64,000 nt of DNA from Phialophora verrucosa (GCA_002099365.1 MSED01000005.1:372001-436000), one strand, 5' to 3'; counted from the stretch's first letter, positions 21,697 through 33,595 are shown. Notes: generated by a model not told the origin, from the letters alone. A program made the numbers and translations.

Positions 21697-23969
21697 GGCG
21701 ATAGCATGTCACAGGGACGGACGGGTCGAACGGTGTCGAGAGTGGGCGAACAGCACACCCAGACGGGAGGGGGTTCTTTGATGAGCTTGAATGAGCGTAA
21801 AACAGCTGGATGAAGTGAACCGGAGAGACAGGGCGCGCCCGCGCCCCTGAATGCTCCGCCTTGTAATTACCCCGTGCCTATGGGGATTGAATGCGTGAGG
21901 TGCGGTCAAAAGAGTGTCCTACAAGAACAGGAGACACAAAGGAACGGACGCTGGACTCCACGAGCCCAACAGACTGAAAGAGCGGCTTTGGAGGAAGAGG
22001 ACGAACGCGATTGTGGCCAAAATCACGACATGTCTTTGACTTGCTTGGCCGGGGCGCCAGCAGTTTGATGAAGCCCCTGGCCGTCACCTGCTATTTGCTC
22101 GCGTGCGGACCGGCGCCTTCCACCAGCCTGATGAGGCTGAGGGATGCCGGCCCCGATCCACCCCTGCACCCCTCGGGTGGCAACCGCGCCCTCTGGCTGG
22201 CCCATCCCTGCATTAGCCCGCGTCTGGGCATCTGTTCTTGGCTGGTCCGGCGACATGGTACCCGAAACATACCAGAAGCACGCAAGGACTCGGAAGTACC
22301 TCGTATGTACTGTACATGATAAAGGATACAGCGTGTCGGTGCCACGTATCAGCACCTTATCTCTTTATCGCGATCGCGATGCCGAGGCCACTTCGACTCA
22401 TGAACAGGAAACGCTTCGGGTGTCTGGGAAAAGAAATGCCCTAGGCACACTCAGGGTGTCAAGTTATGTACTAAGTACATTACCACTCGGCTCCCTCAGC
22501 GCCCAGGCCGAAATGGAAAGAGGAGCCCCGGCTTTATTTGGACTCCTACGCGAGCCCCTGAAATTATCCGTGACGGGATTTCTGAAGGATTTCTCTCTTA
22601 TTCTGATGGCCTGACAAAAGTGCATTGACGGTCCTCAAAATTCAGAGGCGAGTTGGGTTTCGCCATCTACTCGTCGCACTTTGAGTTGTGTATCCACGTA
22701 AGAAGTCGCCTCGGCCAAGCGAAAACTCTTTACCAGAGGCGCGGAACTATTCTCGAAGTTTGAGCCCCACGGATCTTTCGGCTTCTCGTGCCGCCAGTGT
22801 GGTATCCTGTGTGCTGAGTATGAACGCCTGATGCACAGATTCTGCCCGCGACAATCATATGACCGGCCTTCCGATTTGCGTTTCTCTGTTTCTGCCTCGT
22901 CCTCCCAAAACTGTTCCCAAGCCCAACCAGCCCATACCCGGAAGTTCGACACGTCAATCGGTGCAGTGCCGAGGGAAGCGGGACACGGTCCAAGATCTGT
23001 TGCATGGAGACTGAGACGGCACGGACGGCAAAATCTTGAAGCGGGTGGTCGAGGGCGCTACGACTTTGCTCGCTCGACGCCCGAGGTCGCAGCCAAGACT
23101 CGAGATTGCGTGGACATGGTGCAGGGTGCGGAGGATGAACGAAGCATACCGCGGGGTTTGGCATAAAGATACGTACTATTCGTCTCTTGGGCATCACGCT
23201 CTGGTGAGCCTTCTTCTGTTCGGAACACTCGGTAGGGTACGATCAGAACATGCAATGAGCTTCACTGTCAAAAGGCAAGCGCCGACGCCTCTCACGTGTT
23301 GCTGTCACAACGCCGACGCCGCGTCAAATATGCCCTTACAGCTGGCAGGTGTCCCTGATGTTCTTGACAGAGGACAGCTACGTATATATTGATTGTTGGT
23401 TTCCCCCACGCGGCCATCATTTCCGCAGCTCTTCACCCGGGGGTTTCGATCTCAACCCGCAGTTGCCGTCACGTGGCTGGCTGCTGTTATCGATAAGCGG
23501 ACTTCCTGCGCTTGACAACGATTGAGAAAAATTTGGCCGCGCACTCATGCATTGTGGCATTCTGCGAGTACGAGTAGCGATCCGATCCCTCTGGATCCCC
23601 CACTCTCGAGAGAAAAAAACAAAAACTACGCAACAAACGCCCGTCATTCGGGCATCACCGAACCGTCAAAATGCAACATCATAGGGTCCAGGCCCAAGCT
23701 ACAAAATGTGGTGCTACGAGCGTTCTGTTTCCTTTCCTTTCCTCTCTTTTTCCCAGCTCATCACAGGCATTGTCCTTGTCCCCCATTCCACAGTGAGCGA
23801 CTTCTGGAGTTTTGCGCTCACTTCTCGTAATAAAGCTCCAATCCAGCCCTGTCCTGCGACTAGTGAGTCGTGCGTGTAGCATCGACCGACTCGCTATCGT
23901 TGAGAAAGAAGGCAAAAAAAATTCTTTTCCCTTCCCCCACGCAGCTGAAAAGGTGACTTTCCTGACGCC
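21697..23969. other. Long divergent intergenic region
   Basis: A 2.3 kb spacer lies between the divergently transcribed acyltransferase and SLC35F-type genes. It contains a GTCACGTG motif (23468-23475) about 500 bases before the transporter start, and short TACATGTAC-like palindromic pieces near 22308 and 22467. The frames in it show no family resemblance. Confidence 0.6.
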
Positions 23970-25319
23970 ATGAGCGACTCCAAGGACGTCAAGGTCGTGC
24001 GCGCCACCAGCCTCGACTTGGGCCGCGACTACAGCACCGGCACTGGCTCGTCGTCGTCGCGCTCCCCCGTTGTCGCGCACGGCCATCCCGAAATCGTCGA
24101 TTCGAGCCCCGACCGTGGAGGACAAATCGCGCTCGCCGCGGACGAGTCCAAGCCGCAGAAGGGATGGCGCGCGAAACTCGCCTTCTTCAAGACCCGCGAT
24201 TTCTGGTTCATTCTGGCCCTGGGACAGGTCCTGGCGATCTGCATCACCGGCACGAACACGCTGACCACGTTGCTGGCCATGCAGGGGACCAGCTTGCCGG
24301 CTTTCCAGAGCTTTTTCAACTACGTTTTGTTGAATATCGTGTATACAAGCTATACGATTTACAAGTACGGGTTCAAGGGGTGGGGTCGCATGGTGTGGAG
24401 GGACGGGTGGAAGTGTACGTTTTTTGCGAGAGGCTTTCTTTCCAAGTATAGTGGTCGAGACTGACGCTTCGGCGACGCAGACATCATCCTCGCCTTCTTC
24501 GACGTCGAAGGCAATTACTTCACCGTGCTGGCCTACCGGTACACGACGATCCTGTCCGCGCAGCTGATCAACTTCTGGGCCATCGTCATCGTGGTCATTA
24601 TGTCCTTCACCTTCCTCAGGGTGCGCTACCACTGGGCCCAGGTGCTTGGCATCTTCGTCTGCATCGGCGGCATGGGCCTGCTGCTCGCGTCCGACCACAT
24701 CACCGGCTCCAACGGCGGGGACGTCTCCTCGGGCAACCAGCTCAAGGGCGATCTGTTCGCGCTGCTGGGCGCCACCTTCTACGGCCTATGCAACGTCTAC
24801 GAGGAGTGGTTCGTCTCCGGCCGCCCGCTGTACGAGGTCATCGGCCAGCTCGGCTTCTGGGCGACCATCATCAACGGCGCCCAGGCCGGCATCTTCGACC
24901 GCCACAGCTTCCGCACTGCCACCTGGAACGGCAAGGTCGGCGGCTATCTCACCGGCTACACACTGATCCTGTTCCTCTTCTACACCTTAGTCCCTGTGCT
25001 CTACCGCTTCGCGTCGGCCGCTTTCCAGAACATCTCCCTTCTGACGGGCAATTTCTGGGGCGTCATCATTGGCTTGAGGGTCTTCCACCTGCATGTCCAT
25101 TGGCTGTATCCCATTGCCTTTACGCTCATTATGGTAGGCCACTTTGTCTATTACTTCGGCAAGGGCGTGCTCGGCGAAGCCGCCAAGGCCTGGTTAGGAG
25201 AAAACCAGGAGAAGGGCATTGACGGGTTCGGGAGCGCCAAGAGACGCCTAAGGTTGATGCAGGAGAGTGGAAATGGGACGAGGGGCCAGGAAGGCACCGA
25301 GAGCATGGGCGTTGTCTAA
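23970..25319 (+). CDS. SLC35F1/F2-type solute carrier (DMT superfamily)
   Basis: Two exons (23970..24414, 24481..25319; GTACGT...CGCAG) give 427 residues. After a Ser-rich cytosolic N-terminus of about 75 residues there are about ten membrane helices. Family-typical segments include the first-helix region with TNTLTTLLA, YIILAFFDVEGNYF (spanning the splice), YRYTTILSAQLI, RYHWAQVLGIFVCIGG, GDLFALLGATFYGLCNVYEEW and the C-terminal half-repeat. This matches the SLC35F (formerly DUF914) branch of drug/metabolite transporters. The substrate of the fungal members is not established. The tail is Lys/Arg/Gly-rich and cytosolic. Confidence 0.92.
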
Positions 25320-26142
25320 GTGTGAGGTGGATATGAAGCTCGGCGAGCGGCGCTCAAGAGCTGATTCTCAGACGACCATCAACGATACTTCCTGCGTTTT
25401 AATGGATGATACGAAGATGGCTAATGTGAGACAGACAAGCATCCAAGCTTGTGTCTCTGGAAACCGCTCGATGAGCCCTGCAAGAGGACTTGACAGGGGG
25501 AAGAGCACAAGGACAGCCTCGTGTGACGAGACATCGTCGACATGCATGGCAGATGAGATACGTAGCAAACGAAGAAATAGCAACAAAACATACGAGTAAT
25601 CAGTACATGAGCAAATCCTGGGAGCGAGAAAACGGGGTCATATGCAAAACAAACGTCTCGAGCGCACTGTTCATGCGAGTCTCATTCCCATCGCCAAGTC
25701 CTGAAGATGACATTCTTTCCTTGGTGGTTGCGATTGTCAACCATGCCCAAAGCGAGTAAGTACTGTGTACAAGTACAGACGCTCTTGCAACAGATCGTGT
25801 CTCCACCGACCTGCGTCTCATCACGCCCATCCTCAGAGATGTGTTCTTTTTCTGTTCCGGGTATTTTCTTTCCCCAATTCCACTGCAGTATGCACCATAT
25901 GCAAAGCCACGCCATGCCATGCCATGCAGAGCAGTGACAGTTATTTTTTCTCCATATCCCACATGGCACATCACACGCACCGCCACCACCACCACCAGCA
26001 CCGACACCACTTCGGCCAGAAGACGCTGCACACGTCGCAAAGTTGGAGATGGAGAAGGACATGGAGGTGTGTTTGTGTGTGTTTGTGTCTGTGTATGTGG
26101 ATAGATGGATGGGTGGCTCCCCCTACATCTGCCGCCCACCTC
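25320..26142. other. Convergent intergenic region with short repeats
   Basis: The 3' to 3' spacer between the SLC35F-type gene and the eS12 gene. It holds a CCACGCCATGCCATGC tract (about 25908-25925), a CAC/CCA-rich patch (about 25976-26005) and a GTGTTT-type tract (26067-26100). I see no gene. Confidence 0.7.
26067..26100. repeat. Imperfect (GTGTTT) simple repeat
   Basis: A T/G tract reading GTGT and TTGTGT units, just beyond the stop of the ribosomal protein gene. It is probably in its 3' UTR. Confidence 0.8.
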
Positions 26143-26924
26143 TTACTGCTCCGTCTGGAAGTAGTTCAAGAGGACGTTGCGCTCCTGGCTCTCTTCACCC
26201 CAATCCCGGACGACGACGCACGAGCAGTTGACAACCTTCCTGGCGTTGCCCTCGCGGTCCAAGACGCACAAGCCGGCCCACTCGCCCAGCATCTTGCCAT
26301 CGGGGACCTTGATCAGCGGGATCTTGTGCTCCGAGCATAGGGCGATGACGAGTTTCTTGTACGCTTCTTCTTCGCAGGCTTCGTTGAGCACGCACATGTG
26401 CGCTTGGCGACGGTCCAGTGCCTTGGAGGCTTCGCGCAGGCCGCGCGCCAGGCCGTCGTGGATGAGGGCGAGCTTGAGGACACCTGGTTCGACCAGCAGG
26501 TCACAACGTTAGCATCAGGTAATCTCTCCTATCCAGAACAGTGCCTGGCAAGCACATATCTTTGATGGACGTATTGTTGGACATACCTTTCAACGCGTCG
26601 AGGACAGACATGGAACCACCGGAGGCGCCGGCATCGCCAGAGACTTCGACCTCGTCGGCCGCCGCGACCTCTTCAACTGGGGAAGTGGGCTCTTCTCCGT
26701 CCGACTGTGACAACGACGAACGTCAGTAAGAAGAAAATCGACTGAATGAAAACAATACAGGCCGGGGGAAATCGCCCAGGTCCAATTTGTCTTCACGTCC
26801 AGGGTCGTGTCCCCGTCCAGTCGCAGCAGGCTGAATCCATTTTGAACTCGAGACAGTCGACAATCTGAACCTTCTTGATCGAGATCGAGGGACAATGGGA
26901 AGGAAAATAGGGAGGACCTACCAT
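26143..26924 (-). CDS. rps12: 40S ribosomal protein S12 (eS12)
   Basis: Three exons on the minus strand: 26924..26922, 26704..26587 and 26483..26143, giving 153 residues. Exon 1 is only the initiator ATG, followed directly by GTAGGT; intron 1 (217 nt) ends CACAG and intron 2 (103 nt) is GTATGT...CCAG. The protein has an acidic N-terminus, then MSVLDALKG, LIHDGLARGLREA, HMCVLNEACEEEAYKKL, HKIPLIKVPDGK, LGEWAGLCVLDREGNARKVVNCSCVVV and the typical end LLNYFQTEQ. It is a component of the small-subunit beak. Placing the ATG alone before an intron is a known arrangement in ribosomal protein genes, and the frame and conserved N-terminus support it. Confidence 0.95.
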
Positions 26925-27462
26925 TTTGGCGATTCGTTAACCTGATTGCAAATCTGTCGGATGATCCTCAAAGAGTCAACTGGTGAAAGGAATGGATATC
27001 ATGGAGAGAATCTAAAGGGTCTTGAAGATGCGAAGCCCGAATATTGATCGGAAAGTTTGGTGGACCGCCAAGCCTCGCCAAGATTTAATTTGGCTCAAGG
27101 TCACGTGAACGATTGTCAGAAGAAATCGGCCGTGCCGAGTAGAGGTTTAAGGAGGCACAGGGGGAGACAAGTTCCACTACAGGTCTTCATCACAATATTC
27201 ATTGATTGATTGTCAGAAGCCCGCCTCCGTCATACACCGTATGCTGTGGTCATCATGTTCTTCAAGCGAGTGTATCTACAGCCAACCGTGGAACACATTA
27301 AGAGGCCACCGTACTCCTTAATCAACCAGTGATTTCCAGCCAGCCCCCCTGCTTCAAGCACATGGCGAGCGCCAGAGAGCCACAAGGTAAGGCTTACGAC
27401 GTTTCTGTCCATGTACGCTTTCATTAATGGCCAAGGCCGTTCCTCCATAGGTGTCCGGACAG
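26925..27462. promoter_or_regulatory. Promoter region of eS12 with GTCACGTG box
   Basis: Upstream region of the minus-strand eS12 gene. A GTCACGTG octamer (27100-27107), a Cbf1/bHLH-type E-box, lies about 180 bases from the initiator codon. The far end is the 3' flank of the Hos4-like gene. No coding sequence is seen. Confidence 0.45.
27100..27107. promoter_or_regulatory. GTCACGTG E-box in the eS12 promoter
   Basis: An octamer with the CACGTG core, about 180 bases from the eS12 initiator. The same octamer or its complement occurs at 23468, 31885 and 45154, all non-coding. In fungi such sites bind Cbf1-like bHLH factors. Function here is inferred. Confidence 0.4.
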
Positions 27463-30400
27463 CTAATCTTCTCGACGATGGTATACGATTCCATTGCCAT
27501 TGGCCAGAGGTGATGAGTGAGGATTTATGCCGTTCGCTAGCTGGGGCGTCTTCCCGGTGGTGAAGTCTGGAAGTGACGCTGGGCTGCGAGGCGGTTGCCC
27601 GTTTCCGTTGGGCTGACGGGAGGGAATCACTCTCAACGAGATAGGCTGTTTTCCCATGCTTAGATTTGCAAGGTGAGGGTGACGAAAGACTTGATCTTCG
27701 AAATCGGAGAGCTGTCTCGAGGTCAGTACAATATAGTGCCTCACGTCGGCAATCGGCAAGGACATACCTTGACCCAGAAAAGTTCCTCCATGGCATAAAA
27801 CTTTGGTCGCTGCTCCTCCTCACGCTGTATGGCCTGTTTAATCGTGGTGTTCCAGTGGCTGGTTTGGACGTCGTACGACAGGCTGTTTCTGGCCACACTC
27901 CACAAACGCTGCCGTTCATGCATTGTAACTGGCCGCGTCTCGAGTGAAGTGTAATTGCGGAGATTCAGATCTTTCGTCGCAAGCAGTCCAGCAACTTGGA
28001 AATTCGGTACCCACAGCTCGTTCTTGTAGGGATCCGGAGTGTTCGGATCGAGTTGAACTGACTTGGCCGTATACAAGGGCAAGAAGAGTTTGAGCCAGGC
28101 TGCACTTCTGGCTTCGGGGTCGTTTCGGTCGATCAAGATGGCGGATTGTTTGAGCAAGGCCGGCAGTGCATCTCTACGGCGTTCTTCGGCCTCGAGACGT
28201 TCTCTGCGTTGCTGCTCCCTAAGCTGCTCCTCATGTCTGCGTTGTTGCTCCTTCAGTTGCTCTTCGTGCCTCCGTTGCCGTTCTTCGAGCTCCCGTCTGA
28301 CTCGCTCTTGTCGCTCTTCTTCTTCCTTCTTCCGCCTTAGCTCTTGTCGCTCTTCTTCCTCCCTCTTCCTCCTTAGCTCTTGTCGCTCTTCTTCCTCCTT
28401 CCTCCGTCTTAGCTCCTGGCGCTCTTCTTCTTCCTTCCTCCGTCGCTCTTGGCGGTCCTCCTCTTCCTTCCTTCTTCGTTCTTCTTCTTCCTTCCTTCTC
28501 AGCTCTTGGCGCTCTTCTTCTTCCTTCTTTCGAAGCGCAGCTTCCTCTTCAGCTTGCTTGAGTTGTGCAGCTTCTTCGGCGAGACGTTGTTCTTCTGCCG
28601 CCTTCTCAGCCGTGATCCTCTCCTCTTCGGCTCGCTTAGCGTCCTCGGCCTTGCGCGCTTCCTCCTCTCGTTGCGCCTGAAGTTCAGCCTCACTTGGACC
28701 AGGGTCGATCAGATCAGGCTTGATGTCTTCGCTGGCTTCACTCTGTTGAAGTGGTGTGTCACTCCCCAGAATTGTGGACATGGGAGCCTCGGTGGCTTGT
28801 GTCGGTGTGGTCGCTTCAGCCCCAGGCTTGTCAACATTCATTGCTTCTGCTGGAATTTCTTGTATGGACTTGCCCGATCTTGACTTTTCCCTCTTCAATG
28901 CATTTTCCTCCAAAATTTTGCGTTCACGAACTGGAGACGAAGATATAGTGCTGCCTTTTCTAGGACGAGGACGAGTCTCCTCAGGACTGCTTTCGATGAC
29001 TGTTCTCCGCTTCTTCGCAGCATTCCGACCGTTTTCACCGGCGCCTGTGACTGGCTGCCCAGGTGAGACGCTATCCCTTGTGCGCTTCAATATTGTACTT
29101 GGCCTTCGTGGCTCCGCCACAATCGTATCTGAATCTGATGAGCCGCCAACGTTACTCGTGCGTCTGCGATGCTCTTTCCCGGTGACAAGTCTTCTTCGGC
29201 GCTGCTGTAAAGAACTCTCAGGATCCTGGTTGGATTGCTGCGAGAAGTCGCTCTGGCTTCGTCGCTTAAGGTGGCCCTTCCTTGCCGCATGGATTGTTTG
29301 GTCTTGATCAGAAGATACTGCGACAGACAAGTCTGCTATGTCTCGTTTGGCAGCCTGATGCTTGCGCTTCTCTAAGCCACCGACGGTAATTGTATCCCGA
29401 TCCCTATCCCTCTCTGAAGACTGCGGCGACTTGCCCGGCAATTGTTTGTGCGTCAATGACGGACTCGAAGATTGCCTCAAATTGCTGGAAATAGGAGATT
29501 GCGAGCGACGACTGCTTCGAGGCTTGAATTTGTCTCCATCTCTGGTGGCTCGGGGCGAATTCGCTTTGCGTTGCTTGCCCGCGTATTTGTCGTATGCAGA
29601 CTTGAGGATTTCATACTCCTTCTGCCACTGCTCGCCTCGTCGCTCTGCAGAAATTTCATAGTAAGCCTTCCCCTTAAGAAGCTTCCTCATGGGGTTAAAA
29701 CCTGACTGCTCGACGAGGAGTTTCACGACTTCTGGATGTCCCCTGCCAATAGCTGCCAGCAGAGGGGTATTGTAGCCGACTTTGAGGTGCCGGATTGGAT
29801 CAGGATCGGGTTCCGTGTCTCCCATTGCCAGGAGGTATTGTAAGACTTCTTCGTGTCCCGCCTTGGCCGCCGCGATTAAAGACTCTGTTTCCGCCTTTTG
29901 CAAGACGTTCAGAATGTTGGCCACTCCTTGAACATCCCCTTGCGCGGCGAGCTTCTTCAAATTCTCCTGCGTATTTGCTTGCCATAAAAGATCATTTCTC
30001 GTTGACTCACTTCGGCCAGTCCTCCGTCTTCCGAAGCCGGCCGGTGGACTCCTCGGACCCATCATAGGCGGCGAATCGCGCGGACTAGCTGCGGAAGCCG
30101 CTCTGGAAGATGCGCCATCGCGCGGGGCGTCGGTGTAGTCGATAGAAATTCGATGGGTGTCAGGTCTGTCTTTCGCGTCGGCCAGCAATGCTCGGATCTC
30201 GTCATAATTCTCATCATCAGGAGGAACAAGTTCGTATGGTTCATCGCCCTTAGCGTTGCCCAGACGAGGATTAGCCCCGTGAATAAGGAGCAGTTTGACG
30301 ACTTCAAGATGGCCATTCTCAACTGCATCAATAAGAGCTGTGTCTCTGTCGATATTTCGTGTATCCACTTCACATCCGTTTTCCAGCAAAAACCTAACAA

Positions 30401-31799
30401 TGTCAACATAACCTTGCAGTGCAGCAATTTGGAGTGGTGTGTTGCCTGCGTTGTCGGGCAAGTTCAGATCCTCGGGTCTCTCATTGTATTTGATCCTTAC
30501 TGCCGCAAGATCATTGTTGCTGGCAGCTCGCGACAAGAAAGTACGGCCATTCTTGTCGCGCCACTTGCGAGGGCCCGTGATTTTTGCCGGCGACATAGTA
30601 TCATGATCGATGGATGAGTATTTGTGCAAGTCAGGTCGGGGCTGCCGAGGTGACTCTGAGTCCGAAGCTGAGCTCATAACAATGGGGTTCTGTTCTGCCG
30701 AACCACTCCTCTTAGTCTGGATTGCCGGAGGTCGACCACGCTTTGTCCTTTCTACTTCGCCAGGCGTTAGTTGAGTCGACACACCACGCCTGTGTTCCCG
30801 CCTCAGTGGCCTTGGTGACGGAGATCGATCTTCAGACTTGTGGCGAGGATAAGTTGCTGATCTGGTTTCGCGGCGTTCCGAGGAGCCTGGGTCCACCCCG
30901 CCACCAGCATTCTTTCCACGGTGTCTGCTTATCGAGGGTAGGATGTCGCTTGGACGATGCTTGCGAGTTTGATTTTTGCCCGGCTTGTCTACGGGAGAGT
31001 CCGAATTGGCCGCGTCGCTTTCAGGTTGCCGGCGTGCTGGCTTCGATTTCCGTGATGCGATATTGTTCGATACGTCTGAATCACTATCTGGGGTATGCAG
31101 CGGTATTCGGGGGGAGGATAACGGTGAGCTGCGACGGCTCGAGGTGGAAAACGCTTCATCGTCGTCAACACTCCGCTTGCGCTTTCTGGAATTGGATTCA
31201 TTTTCGGTCGCAATTGCTTCAGCAGATGAATCGCCATCTTTGATTCTGGTTGCGCCTGCTGATCCGGCCACAGATGCGTTATCGGCAGCCGTTCTCTGCT
31301 TCTCGGGTGACTGAATCAACGTCTCGGCCTCTGAATCACCATCAGCATCCGGCTCGGCGGGAGCATCAATCATGGTCTTGTCTGCGCCAGCAGAGGCCGC
31401 CACACGCTCCGAAGTCATGACTGACGCCTTGAAAGCGGCAAAAGATGCATCCAGAGGATTCTTGTCGGTTGCCTGGTTGGTGGTCTGCTCCATTGGGGCA
31501 TGTTTGGGCCCATTGGAGTCGACCACCTTGTTCATGGTTGTGTTCGCCTCCTCTTCATTCTTGTTCTGATATTTGTCGTCCGCCGTTTTGTGCGAAAAGG
31601 AAAGGTTGCGAGCAGAGCGAGAGGCTGGTATGGACGTGCGATGGGCTCCAGCGGTGAACACAGTCGGTTTGCCACTGGATGTCGGCAAGCGATGGCTCAA
31701 TTGACTCTGTGTGGCTACTAATGATGAGCCAGGACCGATTGACCTGGCGCACGGAGATCGAGGGGTTGATTTGGATGACTTCTTCGATGGCCTCACCAC
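27463..31799 (-). CDS. Ankyrin-repeat / AT-hook nuclear protein, Hos4-like (Set3 complex)
   Basis: Two exons on the minus strand (31799..27768 and 27711..27463; GTATGT...GACAG). The open frame gives 1426 residues if begun at a GTG at 31799 in good context (CAACGTGG). The first in-frame ATG is at 31535, giving 1338 residues. In the long numbering: a disordered Ser/Arg N-terminus with an RKRKR nuclear signal near 206, an AT-hook-like KRGRPP near 353, ankyrin blocks at about 416-545 and 610-720, a Ser/Arg-rich linker, a Glu/Arg/Lys coiled coil (about 1090-1240) made of 12-residue repeats, and a conserved C-terminal domain (NELWVPNFQVAGLL onward). The ankyrin block ending YELVPPDDENYDEIRALL recalls Hos4 of the Set3 histone-deacetylase complex. 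The assignment is by resemblance only. Confidence 0.75.
28310..28530. repeat. Intragenic 36-bp repeats encoding a Glu/Arg coiled coil
   Basis: Imperfect 36-base units (CCTTAG or TCTTAG marks at about 28335, 28371 and 28407, then more degenerate). On the minus strand they encode 12-residue units of the type RKEEEERQELRR. Such tracts are prone to length change. Confidence 0.8.
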
Positions 31800-32250
31800 G
31801 TTGATGTGAGTAACAGAGAGACAAGCACAGCGAGTCGGAGAGACGAAACTCGATCGAGACCAAGATTAGGTGGCTCTGGCTCCACACGTGACTAGATTTA
31901 GGATTGGAGCCGGGCTCCCCCAGCCCTTAGTTCCAGGCTTTGTTGCCGCCTAGAGAGCCTAAAGCACCTTCCAAGATCATGTCCCAGCTAGCCACTTGCA
32001 GCCGGAGCAGATCTGCAGCCATCCAATTTCCTCGTTCAGGCCCTCTCCACCTGTCCCCTCCACCCCCCTCTTAACCTTTTCATGCCAGATTTCGATTTCG
32101 ACACCACTTTTCACACCCATCTCGGCTGATCTACCTCTTCGTATTCTTAATCGCCCGGCTTCTTCGAGTGGTCAGCCCTCCGATTATTCCTGGATGGCTT
32201 CACCACCTGTCTGTAAACTCTCCTCCGGTTGACAAGGGGTCTGTCTGTCA
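31800..32250. promoter_or_regulatory. Divergent promoter between Hos4-like gene and DFG10
   Basis: A spacer of about 450 bases between two divergent starts. It contains CACGTGAC (31885-31892, the complement of GTCACGTG) and a C/T-rich stretch (about 32025-32080) ahead of the DFG10 start. It is a shared promoter by position. Confidence 0.5.
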
Positions 32251-33201
32251 ATGGCATCAGCACCCACCGCAATCGTATGGGCCATCAGGGCTTTCTACCT
32301 CTTCAGCTCTGCTGCTATTGTCACAGTCCGCCTGATACCCGCGTTTGCAGACAGGTTTCTTGCATATGGCGCGAGAGCACGGCGTCAAACAATTGGCACC
32401 CATGGCAAGCGAGGATTGGGAAAGCAGAGTCAACCGTCGGTAGGCATCCAGCTCCTCGACTACCTTGCTACACTTACTGTGCCTCATTCCTGGTTCATGC
32501 ACTTCTACGTCCTCTCTCTTGTGTGCTCGCTTACGACCTTGTCCACGTTCTACTACCATGAGTATTATCACGAACCGGCAATCAAGCAGAACCCGGGCCT
32601 TGAAAGCGCGGCCTTCTGTGCGCACCTGATGCTGTTACAAGGCCTGCGAAGACTGCTCGAGTGCGTCTACGTTACTCAAGCCAGCGCGTCACGAATGTGG
32701 ATAGGCCACTATGCAATTGGGATGGCGTTCTACATCGTCACAAACATGGCAATCTGGATTGAGCATTTATGTCAAACCCCGCCTACAAATCTAGCCGCCA
32801 CAGAACAAAGCGTGCTCTGGACATGGAGGACGATCCTGTGCACCGTTGTTTTCCTCAGCGCCTCAGAACGGCAAAACCGCTATCACCGGTACCTGTCTAG
32901 CCTGAAGAAATACACTTTACCCGAGAAGCACGCTTTCCACTACTTGATTGCGCCGCACTACACAATGGAGTGTGTGATTTACCTCAGCATGGCCGTTCTG
33001 AACGCGCCGTCCGTATTCAACCGGCGTTATCACCTCGCCACATCCACGACTATCAATTCCACGCTGTTCTGTGGCCTGGTGTTTGTGGCGGTGAACCTTG
33101 GGGTCACAGCAGATGGGACCAAGGAGTGGCAACGCAAAAAGTTCCCCGACAAGAGCTTTGAGATTGCGAAGAGGTGGAAGATCATTCCATGGTTGTTTTG
33201 A
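32251..33201 (+). CDS. dfg10: Polyprenol reductase (DFG10 / SRD5A3 family)
   Basis: Single exon, 316 residues, starting at ATG in good context (TCAATGG). About six hydrophobic helices are visible. Segments LLQGLRRLLECVYV, RMWIGHYAIG and, at the C-terminus, HYLIAPHYTMECVIYL and GTKEWQRKKFPD...KIIPWLF are diagnostic of the steroid 5-alpha-reductase fold (PF02544), in the SRD5A3/DFG10 branch. These ER membrane enzymes act in dolichol synthesis, which feeds N-glycosylation. The C-terminal PHY.E.L and RWKIIPWLF motifs are the NADPH-binding end of the fold. It is divergent from the Hos4-like gene and convergent with the BCS1-like gene. Confidence 0.93.
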   Translation: MASAPTAIVWAIRAFYLFSSAAIVTVRLIPAFADRFLAYGARARRQTIGTHGKRGLGKQSQPSVGIQLLDYLATLTVPHSWFMHFYVLSLVCSLTTLSTFYYHEYYHEPAIKQNPGLESAAFCAHLMLLQGLRRLLECVYVTQASASRMWIGHYAIGMAFYIVTNMAIWIEHLCQTPPTNLAATEQSVLWTWRTILCTVVFLSASERQNRYHRYLSSLKKYTLPEKHAFHYLIAPHYTMECVIYLSMAVLNAPSVFNRRYHLATSTTINSTLFCGLVFVAVNLGVTADGTKEWQRKKFPDKSFEIAKRWKIIPWLF

Positions 33202-33595
33202 CAGATTCGACGACCGGATGCAAGCAATCGTAACGTGCGCCTCTGCGTTATGAGCCCGGTATGGGTTTGCGACCTTTTGCCGAGTCTATAAGGAACAGCG
33301 CTTCAACAATGCGATTGTGCCAGCAACAGATTAATCCGAAGCAGTCGCTCTTTCGCTTGTTACATTATTGAGCCTCCCACAGCTTGCTTGGTGTGCCATG
33401 AGGTCCAATATCTTTGTCGATGTCCAAACTCAATTCTATTCTAGCACGGATCGTTCCATTACGTCGTGCAACAACCCTTGTGCTTCATGCTTGAAGCTTT
33501 TGCACCGATTTCTCCTTTGTCTTCTTGGCTACATTGCCTTCCAGCTTCGCTTGTACCCGAGTATTCGCTCCATATCATCGGCCCCAGAAGGCGGA
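33202..33595. other. Convergent intergenic region
   Basis: The 3' to 3' spacer between DFG10 and the BCS1-like gene. No gene, repeat or motif of note is seen. Confidence 0.7.

Noticed and set aside
27230..27919. 229-codon minus-strand frame overlapping the last exon of the Hos4-like gene
   Set aside because: It lies in another frame over a well-supported splice junction and has no domain. It is a shadow.
28063..28680. Ser/Arg-rich 205-codon plus-strand frame
   Set aside because: It is the antisense of the Glu/Arg coiled-coil repeats; low-complexity composition keeps several frames open.
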